A stretch of 64,000 bases of DNA from Candidatus Sumerlaeota bacterium (GCA_030156535.1 JASGMJ010000019.1:18566-82565); one strand, 5' to 3'. Shown: positions 9,393 to 20,508, counted from the stretch's first letter. Made by a program: numbers and translations. Notes: a model not told the origin generated them from the sequence alone.

Positions 9393-10766
9393 TCACTCCC
9401 CCGTGGCCGACCACACATCGCCCACCACCGGCGGCGGCAGGGTGATGTCCAGGTAGATGGGATAGTCCTTCACGACGAAATCCGAGAGCGCCGTTACCCC
9501 ATTGGAGTGCGACCGGCTGAGGGTGAGGGGACTCCCCGTCAATCCGTCGTAGGCTTGAATCGACGCATTCGCTGGCAGATCGAGCGAGAGAGTCGTGGAG
9601 ACGCCAGCGTAACTATCGCTGAGCGGCCAGAGGGCCTGCCAGACCACCACGGTGGAGTGCAGGGAAGACCCGCGCTGAAAGACGGCCGAGCGGAAGGATG
9701 GTATCGTCCCCGTGCAACGCACCTGAAAGGGATCGTCCCCAACGGCAACCGGAGCCGCGAGGCGCTCGTTCACCGTCTTGAGCGCATAGTAACTCGGACG
9801 CGGAGCGAGCTCGTAGTCCACCAGCGCCCACTCGGGGTCGTCGCCCGTCTGGGCTTCCTTGAACGGATGCACCGAGAACCAGATCGAATTCTGAATGCCG
9901 ATGCTCAGGTTATTGACCATCATGCGGGCAAGGCACTTGGCCTGTCCCGTCGGTGTGACTTCCGTCCACGCCGTATTGTAGCCCCATTCGCCCGTCCAGA
10001 TCGGAATGTCCCGGGACGTGTGGTTCGCCATGCGGGCGCGCAGTTGGGCGACTTCCGTGTTGATCGACTCCGGAGCATTGATGCGGTAGGGGTGAATCGT
10101 CAGGACATCGATGTGATCGAGGAGCCCGTTCTGAAAGGCGGTCTCGAGGTAGGTCTGGTCGATGCCTGAAACGGCGCCGCCAGCGATGACGGCGTCGGGG
10201 TTTGCCGCCCGGATGCGGGGCGCCGCGGCGGCGACAAGACGGGCATAGTTGGCGGCATTGGGCGTCGTGGCCCAGAAGAACTCCAGATTCGGTTCGTTCC
10301 AGATTTCCCAGTAGTCCACGGAGTCCTTGTAGCGGCTGGCGGCAGCGTAGCAGTAGTTGCCGAATGCCGTGCGTCCGGCGTCCGTGTAGGGGCCCTGCTG
10401 GTTGTTGTAGTGGGGATTGCCATAGCAGAGGATCGGGAAGGGCTCGATGCCGCGTGCTCTCAGATCGGCGATGGCCGCGTCGGTGTCCCACCCTTCGTAG
10501 CCCGGGAAGTCGGGACTGGTGAAATCATATTCGCCCGGGACTTTCTCCGCCAGACTCCACCAGCAGAGATCGAAGCGGGCGAAGCCCACGCCGGTTTCCT
10601 GGAGGCGGGAGTTGAACGTGGTCAGATTGGGATCGACGGGCCAGACGGTCTGAGAACCGAAGGGATTGACGTCAACCCCCGGGACGGGCGCGGCGGCCAA
10701 AGCGACACTTGCCGCAGCGGCGAGACCTCCCGCCAGGCTCCATATTCTTATCGCATTCGTTTGCAT
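9393..10766 (-). CDS. Secreted clan-A-like glycoside hydrolase (GH39/GH5-like)
   Basis: Signal peptide; TIM-barrel-like sequence with WEIWNEPNLEF and IPIWTGEWGYNT acid motifs. Confidence 0.72.
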   Translation of the reverse strand: MQTNAIRIWSLAGGLAAAASVALAAAPVPGVDVNPFGSQTVWPVDPNLTTFNSRLQETGVGFARFDLCWWSLAEKVPGEYDFTSPDFPGYEGWDTDAAIADLRARGIEPFPILCYGNPHYNNQQGPYTDAGRTAFGNYCYAAASRYKDSVDYWEIWNEPNLEFFWATTPNAANYARLVAAAAPRIRAANPDAVIAGGAVSGIDQTYLETAFQNGLLDHIDVLTIHPYRINAPESINTEVAQLRARMANHTSRDIPIWTGEWGYNTAWTEVTPTGQAKCLARMMVNNLSIGIQNSIWFSVHPFKEAQTGDDPEWALVDYELAPRPSYYALKTVNERLAAPVAVGDDPFQVRCTGTIPSFRSAVFQRGSSLHSTVVVWQALWPLSDSYAGVSTTLSLDLPANASIQAYDGLTGSPLTLSRSHSNGVTALSDFVVKDYPIYLDITLPPPVVGDVWSATGE

Positions 10767-10842
10767 CTCTCTCCCTCTTACTGAGCGGATGGGGCAGAGG
10801 ATGGCAGGCGAAGTAAGCGGTTGCAAGGGGAAGCGGTGACGC

Positions 10843-10876
10843 GAAAAAAAGAGCCCCCTGGCCGAAGCCAAGGGGC
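10843..10876 (-). terminator. Rho-independent terminator of the secreted beta-propeller-like gene region
   Basis: Minus strand: CCCCTTGGC-TTCG-GCCAGGGGG followed by CTCTTTTTTTCG. Confidence 0.8.
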
Positions 10877-10908
10877 AGGTTGTCTTTCCGTACTGGTACG
10901 GAGGGAGC

Positions 10909-12354
10909 TTAGTAGCCGTTCAGGTTCCAGTCGCTGACACTGGCGGTGACGGACATGCTGACGCCCGTGGGGGCTTCCGTGACGAAGCTGTTGGCACCAC
11001 CAGGCGAGAAGACGTACATGTACTCAACGCTGTTGTTCATGACGTACACGTTGCCGGCGGCATCGACTTCGATGTCGCGGTTGGAATTCCCCGTCGTTGC
11101 GATGGTGCCGACATACGTGGGCGAAGCAGGGCCCGAGGAGATGTCAAACTCGGTGACGAACCCATAACCACCGACGTACATGCGGGTTCCGTCGGGGCTG
11201 AAGGCAAGGCCTGCACCGTAGTGCCTGTCCATGCGCTCTGCCGCTGTCGATCCAGTCAGGGTGTCCGAGGTGAAGTCCACGTTGCCCAGAGAGTCCACAT
11301 GCACAACACAAGGGTTAGCAGCCGACTGGGTGTAGCGATACTGGTTGAGCCACCAGCCGCCCGAGCCGTCGGGAACGGGGTTGTAGGCGCCACCGACGAA
11401 GCCGGGGGTAATCGCGCTCTCATCCACCACAGGGGTGGGAACCGTGTTGTAGCCGGAGACCGCCGTGCCGATGTCGTAGCGGAGCAGCGAGCCAGGGGTG
11501 GCGGTGCCCACGGTGATGTCCTCGTCCATCGTGAACAGGGCAGTCGAGGCACCGGAGCCGACGATCGAGAAGTCATAGATGCTGCCGGCGTAGTCGTCTG
11601 TACCGTTGTTGCGAACGCCATTCGCATCGGGCGCATCTGCGAACAGTTCGGTGGCTGGTGCCGACAGATCGCTTTCATCCATCACCCAGATACCGGCGTG
11701 GGCGTCGGACCAGTCGGAGATGTAGAGCTTGCCTTCATGCAGTTCGAGTCCGGCCGGGCTGGAGGTGCTGGTATCCCAAGCCACTCCGCCGTCGTACCCC
11801 GCGGTGCCCTGAGCCGTAATGTCGGTCAGGTCGTTGGAGAGAACGAAGATGCCGTCTACCGTGGTGTCGCGAACAGTGGTCTCGGCAATGTCGCCAGCGT
11901 TCTCGGCGATGTAAACACGCCCGAAGAGGGGGCTTGTCTGGTCCGTGTTGATGGCGATGCCCTTGGCCGAAAAGAAGTTGATCGCCTCGTTCGTTGTCTC
12001 ATCGCTGATCTTGGTCCATCCAGTATGACCGGTTGCCGCCGCTTCGACCTCGAAGGTGTACGTGTCGCTCGGCACGGGTGAGCTGGAGTCGTCGGTTCCG
12101 TCCCAAGCCACCGTGTTGGCGCCCTTGAGAAGGTTCCCGGCGGCGATGGTGCGGACAACGACATCACTGGAATTCTTGATGCGGACCGTAACGCCTGCCG
12201 TAGCATCCTCGTTCAAACGGAACGAGATGTCATAGGCATTTCCACCTGTGTTGACGGCGGCGAGTTCCGCCGCGTACACATTCGCATCCGCACGCTGATG
12301 TGCCGACATGGCAAGAACAGCGGCACATGCGACCGGAAACAGTTTCTTTCTCAT
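10909..12354 (-). CDS. Secreted protein with FlgD-Ig-like N-terminus and beta-propeller/NHL-like repeats
   Basis: Signal peptide MRKKLFPVACAAVLAMSA; VTVRIKNSSDVVVRTIAAGNLLKGANTVAWDGTDDSSSPVPSDTYTFEVEA; later YDGGVAW, GAGLAFSPDGTRMYVGGYG. Confidence 0.7.
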   Translation of the reverse strand: MRKKLFPVACAAVLAMSAHQRADANVYAAELAAVNTGGNAYDISFRLNEDATAGVTVRIKNSSDVVVRTIAAGNLLKGANTVAWDGTDDSSSPVPSDTYTFEVEAAATGHTGWTKISDETTNEAINFFSAKGIAINTDQTSPLFGRVYIAENAGDIAETTVRDTTVDGIFVLSNDLTDITAQGTAGYDGGVAWDTSTSSPAGLELHEGKLYISDWSDAHAGIWVMDESDLSAPATELFADAPDANGVRNNGTDDYAGSIYDFSIVGSGASTALFTMDEDITVGTATPGSLLRYDIGTAVSGYNTVPTPVVDESAITPGFVGGAYNPVPDGSGGWWLNQYRYTQSAANPCVVHVDSLGNVDFTSDTLTGSTAAERMDRHYGAGLAFSPDGTRMYVGGYGFVTEFDISSGPASPTYVGTIATTGNSNRDIEVDAAGNVYVMNNSVEYMYVFSPGGANSFVTEAPTGVSMSVTASVSDWNLNGY

Positions 12355-12611
12355 TCTGAAACCTCCGAAGTCAGATATGGGCACAGCACTGACAAGCACG
12401 ACAAACAGGCTATGCACAGGCTATGCAGGTGCCTGACGATAACATTGAGCCTGAATCCGTCAACCCGAAACCCCGTTCTCAAAAGCCTGTTGTTTGTTCA
12501 TTGCGAACATCCCGTTTGCGGAATTCTCGAAACGCACTCCGTCATTGTGCTGGCGCTCGGGGGGCACGCGCGTCGAGTCTTGGATTATCCCTTGAGTGAG
12601 GGCAACATCGG

Positions 12612-14105
12612 ATGACAGCGGAAGAACTGCAAATCCTTCTCCAAAATGCGGACAGCCATGTGCGCAAAGGCGAAATGGCCGAGGCACTCCAGCTCTATGC
12701 GAATGCCTGCCAGTCCGCGCCCACCAGCTATGCGGCCTTCATGGGCGCCGGATTCTGTTATTGGAATATGGGAAACCTGGTGGCTGCGCAGCGCTTCTAC
12801 CAGCGCGCCTGCGAGTTGAAGCCCGGGGCTTCCGAGGCGCATCACAATCTGGGCGAGGTCCTGCTGGGATTGCGCGTTGTCGAGAAGGCCGAGGAGCACT
12901 TTCGCCAGGCAGTGGAGACAGCTTCAGAGCGTGACGCAAGGTTTGCCGCCTCGCTTGTCAGTTGGGCGAGATGTTGCCGCTCGAAGGGCAATTTCGAGGA
13001 TGCCCGGTCGAAACTGACCGAGGCTCTGGCCGCCGATCCGAACAACGTCGAGGCGCTCTCCCTGCTGGTCTCCATGGGGCACACCGCGCCGGACTCTTCC
13101 CTGCTGCAAGAGCTGAGGGCACAGGCGTCGCGCGAGGATCTGCCCGAGAAGCTGCGATCCACTGCCTGGTTTACGTTGGGCAAGGCCAGCGAGGATGGTG
13201 AGCGGTATGCAGAGGCATTTGACTGCTATCGCCGTGCCCATGAAGCGCGGCACATGGAATTCCCGCGCGGAATGCACGAGCAGTTCGTGGCGCAACTGCG
13301 CGGCGTCTTTCGCTCCGAGCTGTTCGACGAACGCGAAGGATGGGGAACGACTGAATCGCCCACGCCTGTCTTTGTCGTGGGTATGCCTCGGTCTGGCACA
13401 TCGTTGGTCGAGCAGGTCCTCGCCTCCCATCCCGCTGTTCATGGAGCCGACGAGTTGATGTTGTTCGGCCTGCTGCTCCACCAGATGGAGAGCGGCGTCG
13501 GAGGGGCGACGGACTATTATCCGGCGGTTGTGACCCAAATGATTCCGCAGCATGCCAGGATGCTGGGATCGAAGTACCTCGCCGGGGTGCGCAGCCTTGC
13601 GCCGGACAAGGACTTTGTCGTCGACAAGATGCCGGCCAACTTCTTTCAGATCGGGATGATCAAGCTGGCGCTTCCCCATGCGCGCGTCATTCACTGCGTG
13701 AGGAACATGTGGGATATCGCCCTGTCCTGCTATGCGACGAACTTCGATGCCGTCCATCCATTCACATCGAACCTCGAATCACTCGGGGTTTATCTGCGAA
13801 CCTATGCCGAACTGATGAATCACTGGGATCGTGTGCTCCCCGGATTCGTTCACCATGTTTCCTACGAGGATCTTGTTGCCGAGCCTCAAAAGGAGATCGA
13901 CAAGCTGCTGGATTTCGTGGGCATCGATCATCACGAGGCGTGTTACACGCCTCATCGGACGAAGCGTCAGGTGATGACTGCGAGCGCGTGGCAGGTTCGC
14001 CAGCCCATCTACAATTCATCCGTGGCACGTTGGAAACGATTCGCCGCTCAACTGGAGCCGCTGTTCGCTGAGGTGCCCTCGGCGGACTGGCACGATTACC
14101 AGTAA
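12612..14105 (+). CDS. TPR-sulfotransferase family protein
   Basis: N-terminal TPR repeats, then PVFVVGMPRSGTSLVEQVLASHPAV (5'-PSB loop of sulfotransferases). Confidence 0.87.
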   Translation: MTAEELQILLQNADSHVRKGEMAEALQLYANACQSAPTSYAAFMGAGFCYWNMGNLVAAQRFYQRACELKPGASEAHHNLGEVLLGLRVVEKAEEHFRQAVETASERDARFAASLVSWARCCRSKGNFEDARSKLTEALAADPNNVEALSLLVSMGHTAPDSSLLQELRAQASREDLPEKLRSTAWFTLGKASEDGERYAEAFDCYRRAHEARHMEFPRGMHEQFVAQLRGVFRSELFDEREGWGTTESPTPVFVVGMPRSGTSLVEQVLASHPAVHGADELMLFGLLLHQMESGVGGATDYYPAVVTQMIPQHARMLGSKYLAGVRSLAPDKDFVVDKMPANFFQIGMIKLALPHARVIHCVRNMWDIALSCYATNFDAVHPFTSNLESLGVYLRTYAELMNHWDRVLPGFVHHVSYEDLVAEPQKEIDKLLDFVGIDHHEACYTPHRTKRQVMTASAWQVRQPIYNSSVARWKRFAAQLEPLFAEVPSADWHDYQ

Positions 14106-14124
14106 GCAAAGGGCTTTGCGATCG

Positions 14125-16107
14125 TCAGCTTTCGTAGCGGTACGTCCCCGCGCGGTACAGGCTCTCGCCCATCGCCAGCACGGAGAGCGCCTCGGCCAGC
14201 ATGTCGGGGTCCGTGGGCAGTTCCGTCTTCCCGACGCCGCCGGAGGGCACGTCGCCCAGATAGGCGAACGTCCGGGGACGGTGCTCGGGAGCCAGAATCA
14301 GCACCTTGCCGTCACGCACGAACGCATAGCTACCGTAGTAGTGCATCAGGGCGGAGCCGCGTTCGGCGGGCAGGTGGAGCAGGTCGCGGCCAAACGAGCA
14401 GTGCCGCCGTTCTCCCCCCAGCAGTCCCAGCAGCGTTGGCAGCACGTCGGTCTGCGAGCAGAGCGTCTCGACGCGGCGCCCCGCGACGGCTTCGATGCCC
14501 GGCGCAAGAATGAGGCAGGGGATGTGGAAGCGCTCGACGGGCACGAGGCTCTGGCCGTGGATGCACATGCCGTGGTCGGCCACAAAGACGAAAACGGTGT
14601 TTTCCCACGCGGCGGTCTTGCGGGCTTTTTCGATGAATTGCCCCATGGCATAGTCGGCGTACTGAAACGTGGAAGCGAGTTTTTCGGTGGGATGGACGGG
14701 GTCGATCTTTCCCTCGGGCCAGGTATAGGGGCGGTGGTTGGAAATGGTGAGGAAGAAGGAGAGCGAGGCGGCATCGGCGGGTTGGGCGGCGAGGTCGGCG
14801 AGAAGCCGGTCGTAAAGGTCTTCGTCGCACACGCCCCAGCTTGTCTGGAACGATGGGTTGGCAATGTCGCGCTGCTCGCAGACAGAATCGAAACCGCAGG
14901 AGAGCACGAACCCCCGGACGTTGTCGTAGGCGGCGTCGCCGCCATAGTAGAAGCGCGTCTGGTAGCCTTCGCGCTTGAGGCCGCTGGCGACGGTAAACAT
15001 GCGGCCGTGGGCGCCGGCGCGCTTCAGGGTGCTCATGCCCGGCAACGGCGGGAAGGAACTCAGCACGGCCTCGATGCCGCGGGCCGTGCGGTCGCCGTTC
15101 GCGTACATGCGGGTGAACAGCAGGCCTTCCTTGGCAAGGGCGTCGAAGTACGGCGTGACGCCCTTGGTGGAACCGAGCGCCCCGATGTAGGAGGCCGCGT
15201 GGCTTTCCATGAGAACGATGACGACGTTGGGGCGCCGCAGGGCTGCGGGGGTTGTGACGACGCGGTCGAGGGGATTGACGCCCCCGGAGACGAACTCGAC
15301 GCCCGGCGTGGCAACGCGCTCGCGCACGCGGGCGGCGGCATCGCCGGGTGCCTTGCCGAAGATCTTGCCGACTTTGCCACCGTGACGGCGCTCGTCGTAC
15401 ACGATGCGGATCACCTGGAAAATGCCGTTGGCGGCGAGTTGATTGACGAGCTGGGAGTTCGTGAACTCGTAGGCGTTGATGCCGATCGGCCGCCCCTTCA
15501 GACCGCGAATGCCGAAGAATGCGGCGGCAAGAAAGACGGGAAAGCACGCAAGCGTGGCGAGATAGGACATTTCCTCGCGGGCTGCGGCGTCGAGCAGGGG
15601 ATCAATCGCCAGCAGCGTCCCCCCCGTCAGGGTTCCCACGCCCAGGAACGTGGGCACCACGGGGTAGTCCTTCCAGATCATCCCGAGTACTTCGCGCGAG
15701 GGGCGCGCGTACTCCAGGAAGATGTGGTTGAACTTCGCACCGTACTCCTCGAAGTAGAAGTACTCTCCCCCGGCGGCCAGATACAGGGCGAAGAACATCA
15801 CTGCCAGATAAGCGAGCGCAGCATTGTGCAATACGTCGATGTCGAACGCGCCCGGCGGAAGGAGAAAAAAGACGAAGATCAGCGGCGCCAGCAGTAAACT
15901 GGCGGCAACGATGTCCATCCGGGTTCCGATGAGAAACGCACGGCGCAGGTCGGAACGAGGCGCTTCCTTGAATCGCTCGCGCAGACCCACGAACACCGCC
16001 AGACGGGCAAGCCCAAGGATCAGCAGCAGAAGAAGGTAGAGAGCAGCGAAAAGAAAGATGCGTTCAAACGGCAAGTGAGTCAGCCCTGAAGCCAAATCGG
16101 AATCCAT
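14125..16107 (-). CDS. LTA synthase/phosphoglycerol transferase-like membrane sulfatase-family protein
   Basis: N-terminal TM segments, then VVIVLMESHAASYIGALGSTKGVTPYFDALAKEGLLFTRMYANGDRTARGIEAVLSS and VADHGMCIHG. Confidence 0.87.
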   Translation of the reverse strand: MDSDLASGLTHLPFERIFLFAALYLLLLLILGLARLAVFVGLRERFKEAPRSDLRRAFLIGTRMDIVAASLLLAPLIFVFFLLPPGAFDIDVLHNAALAYLAVMFFALYLAAGGEYFYFEEYGAKFNHIFLEYARPSREVLGMIWKDYPVVPTFLGVGTLTGGTLLAIDPLLDAAAREEMSYLATLACFPVFLAAAFFGIRGLKGRPIGINAYEFTNSQLVNQLAANGIFQVIRIVYDERRHGGKVGKIFGKAPGDAAARVRERVATPGVEFVSGGVNPLDRVVTTPAALRRPNVVIVLMESHAASYIGALGSTKGVTPYFDALAKEGLLFTRMYANGDRTARGIEAVLSSFPPLPGMSTLKRAGAHGRMFTVASGLKREGYQTRFYYGGDAAYDNVRGFVLSCGFDSVCEQRDIANPSFQTSWGVCDEDLYDRLLADLAAQPADAASLSFFLTISNHRPYTWPEGKIDPVHPTEKLASTFQYADYAMGQFIEKARKTAAWENTVFVFVADHGMCIHGQSLVPVERFHIPCLILAPGIEAVAGRRVETLCSQTDVLPTLLGLLGGERRHCSFGRDLLHLPAERGSALMHYYGSYAFVRDGKVLILAPEHRPRTFAYLGDVPSGGVGKTELPTDPDMLAEALSVLAMGESLYRAGTYRYES

Positions 16108-16259
16108 CTCTCTATGAGAGGGGCCACTGCGCAAATACTCCACGCTCCCAGCAACAAACCACGTAGAAGAAACGCAATCACCACAGAGTGATGGAGAAGC
16201 TATGCTCCGAACGGGCACAAGAGCAAGCCGCGTGCTCGAGCGGGCGGCCGGTCGGGTTG

Positions 16260-16955
16260 TTAATAGATCATCCAGTCCCCCACTGATGCGGGGCCGGCTT
16301 CCTGGAAGACGGTGTGCTGCTCGTTGCCAAAAAGCAGGGTTCCCCGGCGGCACCCACCGTTGTTGGGCTCAACGACATAGGTCAGCGTGTCGTCGTTGTA
16401 TCCGTTGATCGTGATCCACGATTCCGCCGTATCGAGAAACGGCCAGCCCAGGCACTCGAACTCGTACCCGGGAGAGATGGAGTGGGTGATGCCGACCTGC
16501 TGCACTCCCCCGCCAGCGCCAACGGCGTTGCTGGCTTCGATGGTGGCGTAACACCACTGTTCCGTCACGCCGATGCCTGTGTTCACGGGAATCTCGAGGT
16601 CGTCGATCCACAGCGAGCCCATGGGCCACTGCCAGGGCGCAAGGTAGTCAACAGTGACGAGGACGCTCGCCGAGCCGGTGTACTCGCAGACGTCGGGCAC
16701 CAGGACCATCGGATTGGTCGAGACGGCCCTCCAGGTATGGTCATTGGGCGCCGTGACCTCGATGGTGGCCGTCATCACGTCGGGCACCGGGCTCTCGGAG
16801 AAGGGATCGAAGAAGAGGCCGTTCAGAGCGATGTCCTCGGGCACGGAGACGACGCTGGCCGGAGCGAACGAGCACAACGCGAGGGGGCAAGACAAGGCGG
16901 CGAGGAGAGCTCCCCACCGGGCGATTCGACGATGCGAACGGCAAGGGCTTTCCAT
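16260..16955 (-). CDS. Secreted hypothetical protein
   Basis: Signal peptide; single ORF of 231 aa; C-terminus ASVGDWMIY. Confidence 0.6.
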   Translation of the reverse strand: MESPCRSHRRIARWGALLAALSCPLALCSFAPASVVSVPEDIALNGLFFDPFSESPVPDVMTATIEVTAPNDHTWRAVSTNPMVLVPDVCEYTGSASVLVTVDYLAPWQWPMGSLWIDDLEIPVNTGIGVTEQWCYATIEASNAVGAGGGVQQVGITHSISPGYEFECLGWPFLDTAESWITINGYNDDTLTYVVEPNNGGCRRGTLLFGNEQHTVFQEAGPASVGDWMIY

Positions 16956-17031
16956 TGTTCCTCTCTCCAGATGATCTCAGTTCTACATGCAGCAAGAACG
17001 GGCAGCACACAAGGCGAAGAACGTTCATGTG

Positions 17032-17085
17032 CGTAAAAAAAGCGCCGGGCGCTCCGCTGTGATCGGAGCGCCCGGCGTGTATCAG
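17032..17085 (-). terminator. Rho-independent terminator downstream of rpoD
   Basis: Minus strand: CGCCGGGCGCTCCG-atcacag-CGGAGCGCCCGGCG followed by CTTTTTTT. Confidence 0.85.
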
Positions 17086-17108
17086 GCCGTTGCGACGAGT
17101 TCTGGCGC

Positions 17109-18932
17109 TTACTCCATGAACTCGATGAGCTGCTTGCGGCGGCTGGGGTGGCGGAGCTTGTTGAGGGCTTTCGTCTCGATCTGGCGCACGCGCTCGCGCG
17201 TGACGTTGAAGATCGTGCCGACTTCCTCAAGGGTGCGGGGGAAGTCGCTGCCGCCGATGCCGAAGCGCAGGCGCAGGACCTTCTGCTCGCGTTCGGTCAG
17301 CGTCGAGAGCACTTCCTCGATCTTCTCCTGCATCAGCTTGTAGGCGGTGGCCGTGACGGGTGACTGTGCATCCTCGTCGGGGATGAAGTCTCCGAAGTGG
17401 CTGTCGCCGTCCTCGCCGATGGGTGTTTCGAGGGAGATGGGCTGCATGGCGATCTTGAAGACCCTGCGGATCTTCTCGACGGGCATGCCCATCTTCTCGG
17501 CGATTTCGTCGGGTGTGGGTTCGCGGCCGAGTTCCTGAACGAGGAAGCGCTGGACGCGCGAGAGTTTGTTGATCGTCTCGATCATGTGGACGGGGATGCG
17601 GATCGTGCGTGCCTGGTCGGCGATGGCGCGTGTCACGGCCTGGCGGATCCACCACGTGGCATAGGTCGAGAACTTGTAGCCGCGCTGGTACTCGAACTTG
17701 TCGACGGCGCGCATGAGGCCGATGTTGCCTTCCTGGATGAGGTCCAGGAACTGGAGGCCGCGGTTGGTGTACTTCTTGGCGATGGAGACGACGAGGCGCA
17801 GGTTGGCTTCGACGACCTTCATCTTGGCTTCGTGAGCCTGTTTTTCGCCGCGCTTGATTTTCTCGACGATGTTCTTGAGTTCCTCGTACTTGTTGCCGCT
17901 CTCCTTTTCCAGGCGCTTGATGTTGCGCTGGGCCATGCGGAGCTGCTTGTCGAGGCGGATGAACTCGTCGAGGCCCTTGCCGTATTTCTTGAGCAGGGCC
18001 TTGGCCTCGGGGCTGTTCTTCTTGGTGCGGCGGACGACGCGGCGCAGCTCGTCCTCGCTCATCATGGCTTCAAGGATCGTGCGGCGGATTTCCTCGTGCG
18101 CCTTGTCGATCTGGATGAAGATGTCCTTCACGCGCTCGGCGATCTGCTCGACGATGGCGAAGTTGAGGTCGATCTTCTTGAGGAGGAGGTAAATTTCTTC
18201 GCGGCGTTGTTCGACGTCGGCGGTGGCATGCTCGCGTTCCTCGCCATCGAAGGTCGGGTCTTCGAGCATGTCGAGTTGGTCGGCGATGACCTCGAAGTGG
18301 TCGAGGACGGCCTTGAGGTTATCGAGGATGATCTTGATGATGCGGGCGCGTTCCTCGGGATCGGACTCGTCCACGTTGGCACGCAGGATGTCGTTGAGGT
18401 TGTACTGGCCGATTTCGATTTTCGAGTAGATGCGGCCGAGTTCCTGGGACGTGATGGAGGCGCGTGCGATGGCCGCCATGATTTCGTGGCGGCCCTTCTC
18501 GATTTGCTTGGCGAGGTAGACTTCCTCTTCGCGGGTCAGCAGGGGGACTTTGCCCATCTCCATAAGGTAGAGACGGACGGGGTCGTCGATGCGCTGGTTG
18601 TCAGCCTGGGTGTTGAGCAGGTCGCGGGCGCTGGTGGGGCCTGTGGTGGTGGAGCGGCCGGATTTTGTGGCGGCAGCGGATTTCGTGGCGGGCTTGGCGG
18701 TCTTGGCCGTTTTGGCCTTGGCTGTCTTGGCGGCCGCAGCTGCCTCGGAACTTTCGAGCACATCAATTTTGAGGCGTTCGAGTTCGGTGAGCAGGTCTTC
18801 CATCTCCTCGGAGGAGAAGTCCTGCGGCAGGTTGTCGTTGATTTCTTCGTAGGTGACGTGTCCGCGTTCCTTGCCAAGCTTGATGAGCTTCTTCAGGTCG
18901 GCGGGCAGTTGGCTGGTTTTTGTCTTGCTCAT
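17109..18932 (-). CDS. rpoD: RNA polymerase primary sigma factor (sigma-70)
   Basis: [106 protein letters not shown]. Confidence 0.97.
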   Translation of the reverse strand: MSKTKTSQLPADLKKLIKLGKERGHVTYEEINDNLPQDFSSEEMEDLLTELERLKIDVLESSEAAAAAKTAKAKTAKTAKPATKSAAATKSGRSTTTGPTSARDLLNTQADNQRIDDPVRLYLMEMGKVPLLTREEEVYLAKQIEKGRHEIMAAIARASITSQELGRIYSKIEIGQYNLNDILRANVDESDPEERARIIKIILDNLKAVLDHFEVIADQLDMLEDPTFDGEEREHATADVEQRREEIYLLLKKIDLNFAIVEQIAERVKDIFIQIDKAHEEIRRTILEAMMSEDELRRVVRRTKKNSPEAKALLKKYGKGLDEFIRLDKQLRMAQRNIKRLEKESGNKYEELKNIVEKIKRGEKQAHEAKMKVVEANLRLVVSIAKKYTNRGLQFLDLIQEGNIGLMRAVDKFEYQRGYKFSTYATWWIRQAVTRAIADQARTIRIPVHMIETINKLSRVQRFLVQELGREPTPDEIAEKMGMPVEKIRRVFKIAMQPISLETPIGEDGDSHFGDFIPDEDAQSPVTATAYKLMQEKIEEVLSTLTEREQKVLRLRFGIGGSDFPRTLEEVGTIFNVTRERVRQIETKALNKLRHPSRRKQLIEFME

Positions 18933-19409
18933 GAGTTGGGTGTGAGTGTCTCCCGTTGAGTGTATGCTCTCGGTGGGTGGCCCCTGTGGCTAAGTAGTCT
19001 GTAAGACTTGCCCGAACGTGGCGCGCGCATCGGCGGCCCTCGGCAGCGGAGCTCTTAGGGCATACCTCTCCATTAAGCGGAAGTAGCAATTTGCAGGCCC
19101 AATGGCCAACGCAGACGGAACTGGCTGTCAATTACAAAGTGAATTCGACGTGAGAAACCAAGAGCGCCGGATCGCCGAGCCACTGAGATGAAAGGAGTTG
19201 CCGTGACTGGCATCAAGAAAAGGCTGGCAACCGGATGGAAACAAAAGAAATAAAGCGCCTGCTGCAAGGATCTTTGCGACTTGTGGGAACATCGTGCAGA
19301 CAGGCTGGGTCGGAGGCAACAGGTGTTGCATCTGAGCCGGATGGCGTCCCACTCTGACGCAATACCCGTCCCGCGCCGAGACACTCCACGCCCCCCGGAG
19401 GCAGGTGAG

Positions 19410-19817
19410 ATGACCAATTTTCCCCCTTCGCACAATCCCAAATCCCTGCTGGCCGAGATGAACGCGCGCATCAAGGTGCGCGACATTCGGGAATGGGACC
19501 GGCTGCGCCGTCAGGTTGAAGTCAAGTGGTGGGAGTCGGGGCTGGTGGCGCTGCTGTTCGTCAGCGGCGCGGGCCTGCTGGTGACGGTGGCAAAGCTGGC
19601 ACCGCGCCACAACGACCTGCTCTACTGGTTCATCATCGGCTGGTGCGGCCTTTTCATCCTGACGATGGTGGCGTGCATTGAGTTTCTGATCCTGAAGTTC
19701 CGGGCGCTGCGGCGCATGCACGAGGCGACGGCCAAGCACGACGAGGAGTTTCAGGCGGCCCTGAAGGCGATCCGCGATTACCTGGAGGCCCGCGAGGCGG
19801 CGGACGCGGAACGGTAA
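19410..19817 (+). CDS. Small membrane protein, unknown function
   Basis: MTNFPPSHNPKSLLAEM... with two TM segments and a coiled-coil tail. Confidence 0.6.
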   Translation: MTNFPPSHNPKSLLAEMNARIKVRDIREWDRLRRQVEVKWWESGLVALLFVSGAGLLVTVAKLAPRHNDLLYWFIIGWCGLFILTMVACIEFLILKFRALRRMHEATAKHDEEFQAALKAIRDYLEAREAADAER

Positions 19818-19972
19818 GCGGCATCTTACTTGCAGGGCCAGTGAAGTGCCGCTTGAGCGGCGCACAATGGCAGTCCCGGGGAGCCCATTCCATTTGGCTT
19901 GCGTTGCCGGAAATCGGATCGGCACGCTCCAGGACGATTGCCACACCCACCGGATTGAAGAAGGAGTGCAAG

Positions 19973-20473
19973 ATGCCGGATACCGTGACATTGAAGGGCA
20001 ACCCCGTGAAAGTGGCGGGGACGGAGGTGAAGGCCGGGGCAGCAGCGCCGGATGCGACGCTGAGCGTGAACCTGAAGGACACGGTCACGATTTCCAGCTT
20101 CAAGGGTAAGAAACTCGTCCTCGCCGTGGTTCCCTCCCTGGATACTCCGGTGTGCGATCTCGAAGCGCAGCGCTTCAACAAGGAAGCCGCATCGCTCGGC
20201 GACAACACGGTGGTGGCGGTTGTTTCGATGGACCTGCCGCCGGCGCAGGCGCGCTGGTGCGGCGCCAATTCGGCGACGAACATCAAGACGTTTTCCGATC
20301 ACCGCCTGCGCGACTTCGGCCAGAAGTACGGCGTGTACCTCCCCGACCTCGGCATCATGTGCCGCGCGGTCTTCGTCATCGACGAAACGGGAACGGTGAA
20401 GTACGCGGAGTACGTTCCCGAGATCGCGGACCAGCCGAACTTCGAGGCCGCCCTGGCAGCGCTGAAGGCCTGA
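19973..20473 (+). CDS. tpx: Thiol peroxidase (Tpx-type peroxiredoxin)
   Basis: VTLKGNPVKVAG, VVPSLDTPVCDLEAQRFN, SMDLPPAQARWCGA, RAVFVIDETGTVKYAEYVPEI. Confidence 0.92.
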   Translation: MPDTVTLKGNPVKVAGTEVKAGAAAPDATLSVNLKDTVTISSFKGKKLVLAVVPSLDTPVCDLEAQRFNKEAASLGDNTVVAVVSMDLPPAQARWCGANSATNIKTFSDHRLRDFGQKYGVYLPDLGIMCRAVFVIDETGTVKYAEYVPEIADQPNFEAALAALKA

Positions 20474-20508
20474 CCCCCACCCAACTTCCCCTTTGCCGGA
20501 GAATCTGA

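Noticed and set aside
14116-15897. 593-aa plus-strand ORF opposite the LTA synthase-like gene
   Set aside because: Antisense shadow ORF; no recognisable domain
17397-18959. 520-aa plus-strand ORF opposite rpoD
   Set aside because: Shadow ORF from high GC3 codon bias; Leu/Asp/Val-rich low-quality sequence antisense to clearly conserved RpoD
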